NCBI GenBank assembly: GCA_964504305.1
Contig: CAZDEB010000010.1
Location: 1-64,000, forward strand
DNA length: 64,000 nucleotides
From: UBA11606 sp964504305
GTDB taxonomy: Bacteria; Actinomycetota; Acidimicrobiia; Acidimicrobiales; Aldehydirespiratoraceae
Direction: 5' to 3'
Part shown: one piece after another, positions 9,023-17,518 of the stretch
Numbering within the stretch: position 1 is the stretch's first letter
How the letters are laid out: the number at the start of each line of letters is the position of its first letter
Notes under the pieces: model-generated
Told to the model about the DNA's origin: nothing
What the model saw: only the letters and a program-made list of their open reading frames with translations
Database searches by the model: none
Position numbers and translations under genes: made by a program

Positions 9023-10470
9023 TACTCGTCTCGCAAGACGGTGATGTCGTGGGGGTGGCTCTCGCGAAGCCCTGCGCCAGTGATCCTGACCAGGCGGGTC
9101 CGGTGCCGCAAGTCCTCGAGCGACGCCGCCCCCGCGTAACCCATACCCGATCGCAACCCACCCATGAGCTGCGCGACCAATTCGCTCATGGGTCCGGCGT
9201 AACGCACCCGTCCTTCGACACCCTCGGCAACATGTTTGCCCGGGGTTTGACCCGTGCCGTAGCGATCAGTGGCCCGCCCACGCATCGCCCCGGACGACCC
9301 CATTCCCCGGTAGGTCTTCCACATAGCCCCGTCGACAAGTTCGAGTTCCCCAGGCGCCTCATCGACGCCCGCCAAGAGGTTGCCGAGCATCACCGCATCG
9401 GCACCGGCCACGAACGCTTTCACAATGTCACCAGAGGTAACGACCCCACCATCAGCAATAACGGGCACACCCAAGTCGCGACCAGCCCGAACACATTCGT
9501 GAATAGCAGTCATTTGTGGCATGCCCGCGCCGGCGACGATCCGAGTCGTGCAGATACTGCCTGCTCCGACACCGACCTTGACAATGTCAGCCCCGGCCGC
9601 GACCAACGCCTCGACCCCTTCGCGGGTAACAACATTTCCACCAATAACAACAAGATCGGGCCAGTGCTGCTTAAGCGTTCGAACGGCGTTGACGACACCC
9701 AACGTGTGACCGTGAGCGGTGTCGATTACCAGCATGTCGACGCCGGCCGCGTGCAACGCAGCCGCCCGCTCTTCGACATCGGTGACACCAATGGCCGCCG
9801 CAACCCGCAGTCGACCGTCGGCATCGAGCGACGCGTTGGGGTGCTCGATGCGTTTGTCGATGTCTTTCACGGTGATCAGACCCCGCAAGACACCATCTTC
9901 ATCAACCAACGGAAGCTTCTCGATCCGATGCTGATGCAGCACCGCAACCGCTTCGTCAAGGCTCGTTCCAACCGGGGCCGTAACCAAACCCTCGGCGGTC
10001 ATAAAATCGGTAACCGGCTGGCCATACTGGTCGTTCGTGCAAAACCGCACATCGCGATTGGTCAAAATGCCAACCAGGCGACCGTCCGGATCACAAATTG
10101 GCACGCCGCTGATCTTGTGGCGAGCCATCAACGTTTCGGCATCATCAAGAGTGGCGGTCGGCCCCAAGCTGATAGGAGCCGTGATCATTCCGGCCTGAGC
10201 CCGCTTGACCCGATCAACTTCTTCGGCCTGGCGTTGCACCGACAAGTTGCGATGCAAGACACCGATACCACCAGCCCGCGCGATGGCGATCGCCAACGGC
10301 GACTCGGTGACCGTATCCATCGCCGCCGACAGCAACGGGACGGCCAAGTCGATACCAGCCAACGATGTAGAAGTGTCGACATCGTTGGGCAAAACCTCGC
10401 TCCAACCAGGGACCACCAAAACGTCATCGAACGTGAGCGCTTCTGAAGATGTGAGAACCTCGTCGTTCAT
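9022..10470 (-). CDS. guaB: Inosine-5'-monophosphate dehydrogenase
   Basis: Catalyses NAD-dependent oxidation of IMP to XMP, the committed step to GMP, in the cytoplasm. 482 aa, the usual IMPDH length. Seen: SAAMDTVTES (about 48-57), two CBS domains (about 93-205), DTAHGH (250-255), active-site loop GAGSICTTR with Cys307, a flap with Arg-Tyr (DRYGTGQ) and the terminal SHPHDI motif. Although the frame extends further upstream, ATG at 10470 gives the canonical N terminus (NDEVLTSSEALTFDDV) and avoids overlap with the divergent lipoprotein gene. The CBS pair may bind adenine nucleotides, as in other IMPDHs. Confidence 0.96.
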   Translation of the reverse strand: MNDEVLTSSEALTFDDVLVVPGWSEVLPNDVDTSTSLAGIDLAVPLLSAAMDTVTESPLAIAIARAGGIGVLHRNLSVQRQAEEVDRVKRAQAGMITAPISLGPTATLDDAETLMARHKISGVPICDPDGRLVGILTNRDVRFCTNDQYGQPVTDFMTAEGLVTAPVGTSLDEAVAVLHQHRIEKLPLVDEDGVLRGLITVKDIDKRIEHPNASLDADGRLRVAAAIGVTDVEERAAALHAAGVDMLVIDTAHGHTLGVVNAVRTLKQHWPDLVVIGGNVVTREGVEALVAAGADIVKVGVGAGSICTTRIVAGAGMPQMTAIHECVRAGRDLGVPVIADGGVVTSGDIVKAFVAGADAVMLGNLLAGVDEAPGELELVDGAMWKTYRGMGSSGAMRGRATDRYGTGQTPGKHVAEGVEGRVRYAGPMSELVAQLMGGLRSGMGYAGAASLEDLRHRTRLVRITGAGLRESHPHDITVLRDE

Positions 10471-10507
10471 CTGCTCACGATAGGACACGCGGCGCCGATG
10501 GCAGAAC

Positions 10508-11086
10508 ATGAGAACGTGGCTACTCGTCGGCTTCGCCCTGCTCGCCGTGAGCTGCTCGGGTCCGACCCCACCCGATGCCTGGACGGCGGCCGAGCGGCAA
10601 GTCCCGTCGACGGCAGCCACCAGTGCGTCCCCGACGGTATGTGACGAAATACAATCGCTGGCTCTCGGGGCGATGGCTGGTTCGCCCGACCTGATTCCTC
10701 TGTTGGACGAACTGGCCCGGATCGGCGCGCTCACCGGAGCGACCAGCGCCCTCCCCCACCTCGCCGAGGCGCGCGCCGCGGTCCTTGCCGACGAAGCCGG
10801 AGCGGCCCGCGCCATAAGTGCCGCAGCAACCGAACTCGACGTCGCCAGCTACGACCAGTGCGCAACGCCGGTCTTCACCGCCATGTATCTCGCGACCTCG
10901 TACGCATCCTGTTTTGGTCGCGCCGCGGTCGCCAGCGGCCAACTCGCACCCGCCACGAACGGCTGTGAGCCCAACATCTCGCCCGACTACTTGCCTTGCT
11001 GGGATGTCGACGCCGGCTACATCCCCGTCGACTGTCGAACCGCAGAGACTCTGTGGGTCGTCAACGGTGAATGGGTGCCTATCTAG
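10508..11086 (+). CDS. Hypothetical secreted lipoprotein
   Basis: 192 aa with a short lipoprotein signal peptide ending in the lipobox LAVSC (Cys16), followed by a proline/alanine-rich region. The mature protein contains several further cysteines, notably in the last 50 residues, suggesting disulfides outside the cytoplasm. No domain was recognised. It is divergent from guaB with only 37 bp between the starts, so regulatory sequences of the two must overlap. It ends 18 nt before the convergent methyltransferase gene. Likely a real exported protein; function unknown. Confidence 0.7.
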   Translation: MRTWLLVGFALLAVSCSGPTPPDAWTAAERQVPSTAATSASPTVCDEIQSLALGAMAGSPDLIPLLDELARIGALTGATSALPHLAEARAAVLADEAGAARAISAAATELDVASYDQCATPVFTAMYLATSYASCFGRAAVASGQLAPATNGCEPNISPDYLPCWDVDAGYIPVDCRTAETLWVVNGEWVPI

Positions 11087-11104
11087 CGGGCTCAAAACCG
11101 ACGG

Positions 11105-12139
11105 CTACTCAGCCTCTACCCGCCGCAAGATAGCAAGGCCCTTCTCGGTACTCGGTGCTACCACGGCGACGAAGTCGGGGCGAGCCAGCCAACGTTGGAC
11201 AAGCCGGGCCTCGCGGTCAGCATCATCCAGAACCACAGACCCCCCTATAACCACTCGGGGGAACAACAACTCGGCTGGCAGCCGCGCAAACTCGTGAGTG
11301 TCGCCGGGGGGTCCGTCGACTATCAGTACGTCGATCGAGGCCGGCAGCTCGATTCCGTCGAGGTTGTACCACGGGATCGACCATTCGTCGACGGTGACCG
11401 GGGTCAGGGGGCAGCTCAAGACCAGGGCCCGAGCGGTAACTCCGGACCGAGACAAGAGTTCGTTGGTCTGGGCAACGTAGACAGGATCGTGCTCGAGAGC
11501 GGTGACCCGCCCGGCCCCCCGTTGCTCGGCTTCCATCGCTAGGAGCGCAGTTGACGAGCCGCTACCCAGCTCGACCACGTGACCGGCGCCTGCAGCGCGG
11601 ACAAGACGAAATATCGCCTCGGCACTGTCGGGCATCAGGGCCCAACCGCGGAGCGGTGGAAGTCCTGCTCCGCCAACGACAAGACTTTGAAGATTCGCCA
11701 CACTATGGAGTTGATTGGTCAAACGCTCTCGATGCCGGTATGCCTGTTGCATACGGAGGCGAAGCTCGTCGAGGTCCTTCGCCATAGTTGATGAAATCGT
11801 CTCGTTCCTCGCGGCGAGATCTTCGAAACCGGAGCGAACGTAAGCCGCCAAATCGCGACATCGAGCAGCCTCGATCGTCGCGGTCGCTAGTTGGCGACCT
11901 TGCTCATCGGCGGCCCGCTCGAACAATCGTACAATCTGATCCTGATGAACAATCTGAGCGATGCCGAGCGTCGCCAAAGCGAAAACAAGTCCTCCGGACT
12001 CTGAGACGAACGCAGCTAACGCCAAAGAGATAGTGCCACCGACCGCTCCGACCAGCGTTCCCCGTCGGCAACAAATAGCGCGAACGCGCTGCAACACCAT
12101 AGAACCGTGATTGTACGGGACAAGCGAGCTCCGAAGCAT
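11105..12139 (-). CDS. Membrane-anchored class I SAM-dependent methyltransferase-like protein
   Basis: 344 aa. The N terminus holds two hydrophobic segments (about residues 27-65), then a predicted coiled region rich in Glu/Arg/Gln (about 70-145), then a class I methyltransferase fold with the SAM-binding motif VVELGSGSS (about 190-198), an acidic residue at the end of strand 2 (TALEHD) and VLIVDGPPGD. The coiled segment between anchor and catalytic domain is unusual and suggests membrane attachment or oligomerisation. Related folds recur at 36110-36739 and 46006-46755. Substrate unknown; genes of this kind often modify glycans or lipids. Confidence 0.75.
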   Translation of the reverse strand: MLRSSLVPYNHGSMVLQRVRAICCRRGTLVGAVGGTISLALAAFVSESGGLVFALATLGIAQIVHQDQIVRLFERAADEQGRQLATATIEAARCRDLAAYVRSGFEDLAARNETISSTMAKDLDELRLRMQQAYRHRERLTNQLHSVANLQSLVVGGAGLPPLRGWALMPDSAEAIFRLVRAAGAGHVVELGSGSSTALLAMEAEQRGAGRVTALEHDPVYVAQTNELLSRSGVTARALVLSCPLTPVTVDEWSIPWYNLDGIELPASIDVLIVDGPPGDTHEFARLPAELLFPRVVIGGSVVLDDADREARLVQRWLARPDFVAVVAPSTEKGLAILRRVEAE

Positions 12140-12210
12140 CGGGGTGATACACGAACTCGCGTTGGACCCGCTAACGAACGTCTCCAGTACCGGTAGCGAG
12201 ACCCATGGCG

Positions 12211-12229
12211 ACTCGCGGCGCTCGCGAGT
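12211..12229 (-). terminator. Hairpin immediately after the helicase stop codon
   Basis: A 7-bp perfect stem (ACTCGCG paired with CGCGAGT, 5-nt loop) begins directly downstream of the helicase TGA when read on the minus strand. There is no T-run after it, so it is not a classic intrinsic terminator; it could be a GC-rich terminator or an mRNA 3' end stabiliser. The other 3' flank runs into the 5' end of the methyltransferase gene. Confidence 0.35.
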
Positions 12230-15200
12230 TCAGCCCCTAAAAGTCATTCCTCGATAGCCGGCGGAGAATCCGGCGGCTTCGAGGCGGGCGGCCCATGGCG
12301 TTTCGCGCACTGGTTGGCCGTTGACTTTGCCGATCTCGAGCGAACGAAGGCGGCCGTGGCGCACCAAATCTTGAATCGCGGCGGTCCACGAGTCGGTCTC
12401 TTCGGCCAGTGGGAAGGTGACCAGCGACCGGCCGGCTCGTTCGAGCAGAACCACCGGCTCGCCGGCGACGAGGACCACGTGGGTTTTGGCGGCCCGGGCC
12501 GGGCGACCAGCCGTTTCGGGCCAGGCGAGCGAAGCGCCATAAGGCTGGGCCGGGTCGGTGGCGGCGAGCACCAACGGGGTTTGGTCGCGTTCGGTCGATC
12601 GTAAGGACCGGATTCGGTCGACGGCGCCGGGCAGAGCGAATTGCGCCGCGCCCAAGCCGGCAATGAAATAGCCGCGGCGAATCTCGCCACGCTCCTCGAG
12701 CGCTTTGAGAACCGGGTAAACCCCGGCAAAACCGCCGCTGATACCTTCGGCCAATGCGGTCTCGCGGGTGAGGATGCCGTAACGGTCTAGTAGCTGATGG
12801 GCTTGAGCCAGCGTGCGTTCGGTCGGCGAGGGCGCGGATCCTCGCAAGCTCGAAACCAGCGACCAGCGACCGGCGGCGGTGGGTGGGCCGAGGTTGGTGA
12901 TGCCCCCGACACGAGGCCGCCGGCGAGCCCCGGACCGGCTCGCCGACTGTTTGGGCGCCTTCTGACCGCCGAGCATCGCACGCACGGGAGCGAGCGAATC
13001 GTTGGTCACGACACCAGCCCACACCAGGTCCCACAGCGCGGCGTGCACGGTGTCGGTGTCGTATGCCAGATCGGCGCTTTGAACCGCAGCCACCAGATCG
13101 GGCCAAAACGAGGCGCCCTTTGCCCCGAGGTGCGCAACGAGAGCGGAGTGCTCGGCTCCATCAGGCGTTTGTTCGGGCTCGCCCAACAAAACGCTGAGTT
13201 GATCACGAAACGCGAGCCGTACCCGGCCGTCGGAGGTTCCCAAAGCCCCGGCCCCGACCCACACCAACTCGCCGCTGGTGCACAACGCGTCGAGGTCGGC
13301 TGGGCGATACTGCTCGACCCGACTGGCGAGCACGTCGGTTTCGAGAACCGATGCCGTGATCGCCGCCCCTTGGAGCTGAGTTACGGCATCGGCCACTGCG
13401 TCGGTGCCGCGTCGTCGGCCGCCAACCCCCTGCCAACCCGGCAGAAATCGAGCAAGCGTTTCGGCGTCGACCGGCTCGATCTCGCGTCTGAGGGCGGCGA
13501 GCGAACGGCGGCGCAACTGACGCAGCACATCGTCATCGCAGTATTCGCGATCGTGGCCCCCAGGGCGGAACTCGCCGCGAACCAGCGCCCCTTCGCTCAA
13601 GAGCCGGTCGAGGGCGACGGCGATGCGGTCTTCGGTCACTCCGATCCAACGAGAAACATCGCGAGCAAGGAACGGACCGTGAGTTCGGGCATAACGGCGA
13701 CACAAGTCGCCGAGCGGGTCGGGAACCGAATCGGTGAACACCGTTGGTAGGCCGACCGGCAGGGCCACCCCGACCGCGTCTCTCAGGCGGGCGGCGTCGT
13801 CGCTCGCCGCGTATCGTTCGTGGTCGCCAAGGCGAATTGAGATCGTTCGTCGTTGTTCGCCGAGCTCGCGGATCCAGGCATCGACATCGGAACCGTCAAC
13901 ACTGCGGGCCCGGAGACCATCGAGGTCGAGGGGACCAAGACGTCGCAAGACGTCGTGCAATTCGTCGCTGTCGCGCGCCCGCCAGCCGTCGACCAACAAC
14001 TGCAACTCGAGTTCGAGTTCGCTGAGCACGTCGGCATCGAGCAACTCGCGTAGTTCCTCGGCACCGAGAACATCACGCAACAATTCGCGGTCGAGCGATA
14101 GGGCCGCGGCCCGGCGTTCGGCGATGGGCGAATCGCCCTCGTACATGAACACCGCTATCCACGAAAACAACAGCGACTGCGCGAACGGCGAAGCATGGTC
14201 GGTGTCGACCGCAGTCATACGTATCTTGCGACTTCGAAGATCGGCCATGACCTCGCGCAGCGCCGGCAGATCGAAGACGTCGTTGACACACTCGCGGGTC
14301 GCCTCTAGCAACATCGGAAACGACGGATACTTGGTGGCAACCGCTAGCAGGTCGGCCGCTCTTTGGCGTTGCTGCCACAGCGGGGTGCGCTGATCGGGGC
14401 GTCGTCGCGGCAACAAGAGCGCTCGAGCCGAACACTCGCGGAATCGGGCGGCAAACATCGAGGTAGAGGGAAGTTGGGCAATGACAAGTTCGTCGATCTC
14501 GTCGGGGTCGAACAACAACTCGTCGAGGGGCAGACGGTCGAGCGCTTCGGGCAGACGCATGACGATGCCGTCGTCGCTCCACATCAGTTCGATATCGGCG
14601 CCCCATTCGGCGCCCAGGCGGGCCTGGATCGCCATCCCCCACGGCGCGTGGACTTGGGCCCCGAAGGGGGTGAGCACACAGATTCGCCAGTCGCCGATTT
14701 CGTCGCGGAACCGCTCGACCACGACCGTTCGGTCGTCGGGAACAACTCCGGTGGCTTCGGCTTGGTCGTGGAGATAAGTGAGAAGGTTGTCGGTAGCAAG
14801 GGGATCGAGGCCGCTGTTGTCGCGCAAGCGATCGACGGCGTCGGGGTCTTGGCGAACCTCGCGCACAAACTCGCCGATGGCTCGACCCAACTCCAAAGGT
14901 CGGCCCGGACCGTCTCCATGCCAGAACGGCATACGGCCGGGTTGACCGGGCGCCGGCGACACGACCACCCGTTCGAAAGTGATGTCTTCGATCCGCCACG
15001 TTGACGCGCCCAGAAGGAAGGTTTCGCCGACCCGGCTCTCGTAGACCATCTCTTCGTCGAGCTCGCCAACACGGGTGCCGTCGGGCAAGAAGACCCCGAA
15101 AAGGCCTCGGTCGGGGATGGTGCCGGCGTTGGTAACGGCCAGCCGTTGCGAACCGGACCGGCCCCGCACAGTGCCAGTTACCCGATCCCAGACAATACGA

Positions 15201-16795
15201 GGCCGCAAGTCGGAGAACTCCTCGCTCGGATAGGTGCCCGAGAGGAGGTCGAGGACACTGAACAACACCTCGTCTGAGAGGTCGGCGAAGTTGGCGCTTT
15301 GTCGCACCACTTGAGCCAGGTCGGTTACGGCCCAATCGTCCATGGCACACATGGCGACCACGTGCTGGGCCAAGACGTCGAGGGGGTTTCGGGGGTAGCG
15401 CGTCTCTTCGATGAGTCCTTTGTGCATGCGGTCGACGACCACCGCAGCCTCGAGCAGATCGGCCCGGTGTTTCGGAAAGATCTTGCCCTTACTGGGCTGG
15501 CCGACCTGATGGCCGGCTCGTCCGATGCGCTGCAACCCTGACGAGACCGAACCGGGCGACGCGACCTGCACAACGAGATCGACGGCTCCCATATCGATAC
15601 CGAGTTCGAGCGAAGAGGTGGCGACCAGTCCCTTGAGCTCTCCTCGCTTGAGTTGATCCTCGACCAGCAAGCGACGCTCTCGGGACAACGACCCGTGATG
15701 AGCCTTGACCAACTCGCGCCCCTCGGTCGCGCCGCGGCCGACCTGTTCGTCGCCGGCCCCAACCGCGACCGGTGGCGCCGCCACGGCACCGTCGGGCCGC
15801 GGTTCGAGCGCCAACTCGTTGAGGCGAGTAGCGAGTCGCTCGGACAACCGCCGAGCGTTGGAAAAGATCAGGGTGGAATGGTGGCTCTCGACCAGATCGA
15901 GCAACCTCGGATGAATCGAAGGCCAAATCGAGCGACGGGTCGGCGAGGTCGCAGCCGGAGCATCAAGGGGTATCTCGACCCGTTGGCCCAGCGCCCCCAT
16001 GTCGTCGATGGGGACCACCACCTCGATCTGCAGTTCTTTGCGGGCGCCGGCATCGACCACGGTTACGGGTCTTGGCGAGGATGGGCCATCGGGCTCGACG
16101 ATGTTGCCTCCGAGGAACCGGGCGATCTCGTCAAGGGGCCGTTGCGTGGCCGATAGCGCAATCCGCTGCGGCGCCTTGACCGAGATCTGCTCGAGCCGTT
16201 CGAGCGACAACATGAGATGGGCGCCTCGTTTGGTACCGGCCATGGCGTGGATCTCGTCGATGATCACCGCGTCGACGTTGGCCAGCGTTTCGCGGGCCTT
16301 CGAGGTGAGCATCAGATAGAGCGACTCGGGCGTGGTGATGAGGATGTCGGGAGGATTGCGAACCAACCGGCGACGGTCGGCCGCCGATGTGTCACCGGTA
16401 CGGATGCCCACCGTTGGGGTGTGCACCTCCCGCCCAAGGCGTTCGGCCGCGAAACCAATGCCTTGCAGCGGGGCTCGCAAGTTTTTCTCGACGTCGACCG
16501 CCAACGCCCGAAGCGGAGACAGATAGACAACACGTGTGCGGGCCAGCGGGTCTTCGGGAACCGACTCGACCGATAGGCGATCGAGGGCCCAAAGAAACGC
16601 CGAGAGGGTCTTACCGGTGCCGGTGGGCGCCAAGATCAGCGTGTGATCGCCCTCGGCGATGGCTGGCCATCCTTGTGACTGTGGCGGCGTCGCCGATCGG
16701 AAAGTTGAGCTGAACCAGCTACGGGTCGGCTCAGAAAAAGGCGCCAAAGCATCGTTCTCAGAAGCCAAAACATCGTTCTGAGAAACCGGCGTCAT
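12230..16795 (-). CDS. lhr: Lhr-type large ATP-dependent DNA helicase
   Basis: 1521 aa, matching full-length bacterial Lhr. Superfamily 2 helicase core: Walker A APTGTGKT (56-63), motif Ib/TPE (TTPESLY, about 154-160), DEIH box (180-183), SAT (LSATQRPL, about 233), a C-terminal helicase half with QRIGRAGHQ, followed by the winged-helix/beta-barrel Lhr core and a long C-terminal extension. Lhr is a 3'-5' DNA helicase linked to DNA-damage repair in mycobacteria and E. coli. A short N-terminal stretch repeats an N-D-x-L-A motif. It is divergent from the DtxR gene with 45 bp between starts. Confidence 0.93.
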   Translation of the reverse strand: MTPVSQNDVLASENDALAPFSEPTRSWFSSTFRSATPPQSQGWPAIAEGDHTLILAPTGTGKTLSAFLWALDRLSVESVPEDPLARTRVVYLSPLRALAVDVEKNLRAPLQGIGFAAERLGREVHTPTVGIRTGDTSAADRRRLVRNPPDILITTPESLYLMLTSKARETLANVDAVIIDEIHAMAGTKRGAHLMLSLERLEQISVKAPQRIALSATQRPLDEIARFLGGNIVEPDGPSSPRPVTVVDAGARKELQIEVVVPIDDMGALGQRVEIPLDAPAATSPTRRSIWPSIHPRLLDLVESHHSTLIFSNARRLSERLATRLNELALEPRPDGAVAAPPVAVGAGDEQVGRGATEGRELVKAHHGSLSRERRLLVEDQLKRGELKGLVATSSLELGIDMGAVDLVVQVASPGSVSSGLQRIGRAGHQVGQPSKGKIFPKHRADLLEAAVVVDRMHKGLIEETRYPRNPLDVLAQHVVAMCAMDDWAVTDLAQVVRQSANFADLSDEVLFSVLDLLSGTYPSEEFSDLRPRIVWDRVTGTVRGRSGSQRLAVTNAGTIPDRGLFGVFLPDGTRVGELDEEMVYESRVGETFLLGASTWRIEDITFERVVVSPAPGQPGRMPFWHGDGPGRPLELGRAIGEFVREVRQDPDAVDRLRDNSGLDPLATDNLLTYLHDQAEATGVVPDDRTVVVERFRDEIGDWRICVLTPFGAQVHAPWGMAIQARLGAEWGADIELMWSDDGIVMRLPEALDRLPLDELLFDPDEIDELVIAQLPSTSMFAARFRECSARALLLPRRRPDQRTPLWQQRQRAADLLAVATKYPSFPMLLEATRECVNDVFDLPALREVMADLRSRKIRMTAVDTDHASPFAQSLLFSWIAVFMYEGDSPIAERRAAALSLDRELLRDVLGAEELRELLDADVLSELELELQLLVDGWRARDSDELHDVLRRLGPLDLDGLRARSVDGSDVDAWIRELGEQRRTISIRLGDHERYAASDDAARLRDAVGVALPVGLPTVFTDSVPDPLGDLCRRYARTHGPFLARDVSRWIGVTEDRIAVALDRLLSEGALVRGEFRPGGHDREYCDDDVLRQLRRRSLAALRREIEPVDAETLARFLPGWQGVGGRRRGTDAVADAVTQLQGAAITASVLETDVLASRVEQYRPADLDALCTSGELVWVGAGALGTSDGRVRLAFRDQLSVLLGEPEQTPDGAEHSALVAHLGAKGASFWPDLVAAVQSADLAYDTDTVHAALWDLVWAGVVTNDSLAPVRAMLGGQKAPKQSASRSGARRRPRVGGITNLGPPTAAGRWSLVSSLRGSAPSPTERTLAQAHQLLDRYGILTRETALAEGISGGFAGVYPVLKALEERGEIRRGYFIAGLGAAQFALPGAVDRIRSLRSTERDQTPLVLAATDPAQPYGASLAWPETAGRPARAAKTHVVLVAGEPVVLLERAGRSLVTFPLAEETDSWTAAIQDLVRHGRLRSLEIGKVNGQPVRETPWAARLEAAGFSAGYRGMTFRG

Positions 16796-16840
16796 GGGGG
16801 CACGCTATCCACCGAGAGTGACACGTCATAGAGTGATCAG

Positions 16841-17518
16841 ATGCCGACGTACGAGTCTCCCGAATGGCACCCGGCCTTCGAAGAATATTGCGAGACGATC
16901 TACGAACTTGGCGAAGACGACTTCGAGGTGATCCAGGCCCGTATCGCCGAACGTCTCGAAGTTTCGCGTCCGGCGGTTTCGGAAATGATGAAGCGCATGG
17001 AAGCCGACGGGTTGATCGAGGCCGGACGCCAAATAACACTTACTGCCAGTGGTCTCGAAATTGCCGAAACGGTCGTGCGGCGCCATCGACTGGCCGAACG
17101 TTTCCTTACCGACATCTTGGGTTTGTCATGGTCTGAAGCTCACCAAGAAGCCGGCAAGTGGGAGCACATCATCTCGCCGTCGGTCGAACAAGCAATGGTC
17201 GAAAGACTTGATGATCCCACCACATGTCCGCACGGCAATCCCATCCCCGGAAGCGGTTATCGCGCTCCGGCGTTGGTCGCGCTCGACACTTTGGCGGTGG
17301 GGTCGAGTTTCGTGGTTCAGCGAATTCCTGAAGAGCTCGAATTCACCGAAGGCATGCTCGACTTTCTCGAACAATCCTCGATCACCCCTGGCACGCCAGG
17401 CTCGATCTCGGCGGTCTCGCCTGACGGCACCACCACCCTCGACATGCAAGGAAACGCGGTGGGGGTGAGCGGGTTTGCAACGGCGCGCATACTCGTGACC
17501 GTCGGCGCCGCTCAGTAG
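16841..17518 (+). CDS. DtxR/MntR-family metal-dependent transcriptional regulator
   Basis: 225 aa: N-terminal winged HTH (about 8-70), dimerisation/metal domain (about 71-137) and C-terminal FeoA/SH3-like domain (about 150-225). Family landmarks are TIYEL, RHRLAERFL (His82), WEHI (Glu108, His109) and CPHGNPIPG. Two ligand positions are unusual: the place of DtxR Met10 is Glu15 (acidic, as in MntR Asp8) and the place of Cys102 is Gly105. It lies tail to tail with a ferric-type ABC transporter operon (7-nt overlap) that carries a DtxR-box palindrome, so it probably represses iron (or manganese) uptake when metal is plentiful. Confidence 0.88.
   Translation: MPTYESPEWHPAFEEYCETIYELGEDDFEVIQARIAERLEVSRPAVSEMMKRMEADGLIEAGRQITLTASGLEIAETVVRRHRLAERFLTDILGLSWSEAHQEAGKWEHIISPSVEQAMVERLDDPTTCPHGNPIPGSGYRAPALVALDTLAVGSSFVVQRIPEELEFTEGMLDFLEQSSITPGTPGSISAVSPDGTTTLDMQGNAVGVSGFATARILVTVGAAQ

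Noticed and set aside
8063..9139. 358-codon open frame on the plus strand
   Set aside because: Antisense to the esterase gene, whose GTSQGG and HQGGG motifs fix the coding strand.
9049..10446. 465-codon open frame on the plus strand
   Set aside because: Antisense to guaB, which has complete IMPDH motifs on the minus strand.
12153..12231. Long inverted repeat GAACTCGCG...CGCGAGTTC flanking the gap after Lhr
   Set aside because: The right arm is already explained by the local 7-bp hairpin at 12211-12229; the distant pairing is probably incidental.
12237..13106. 289-codon minus-strand frame inside the Lhr gene
   Set aside because: Overlaps the Lhr C-terminal region in another frame and is Arg-rich, as expected of a shadow frame in GC-rich DNA.
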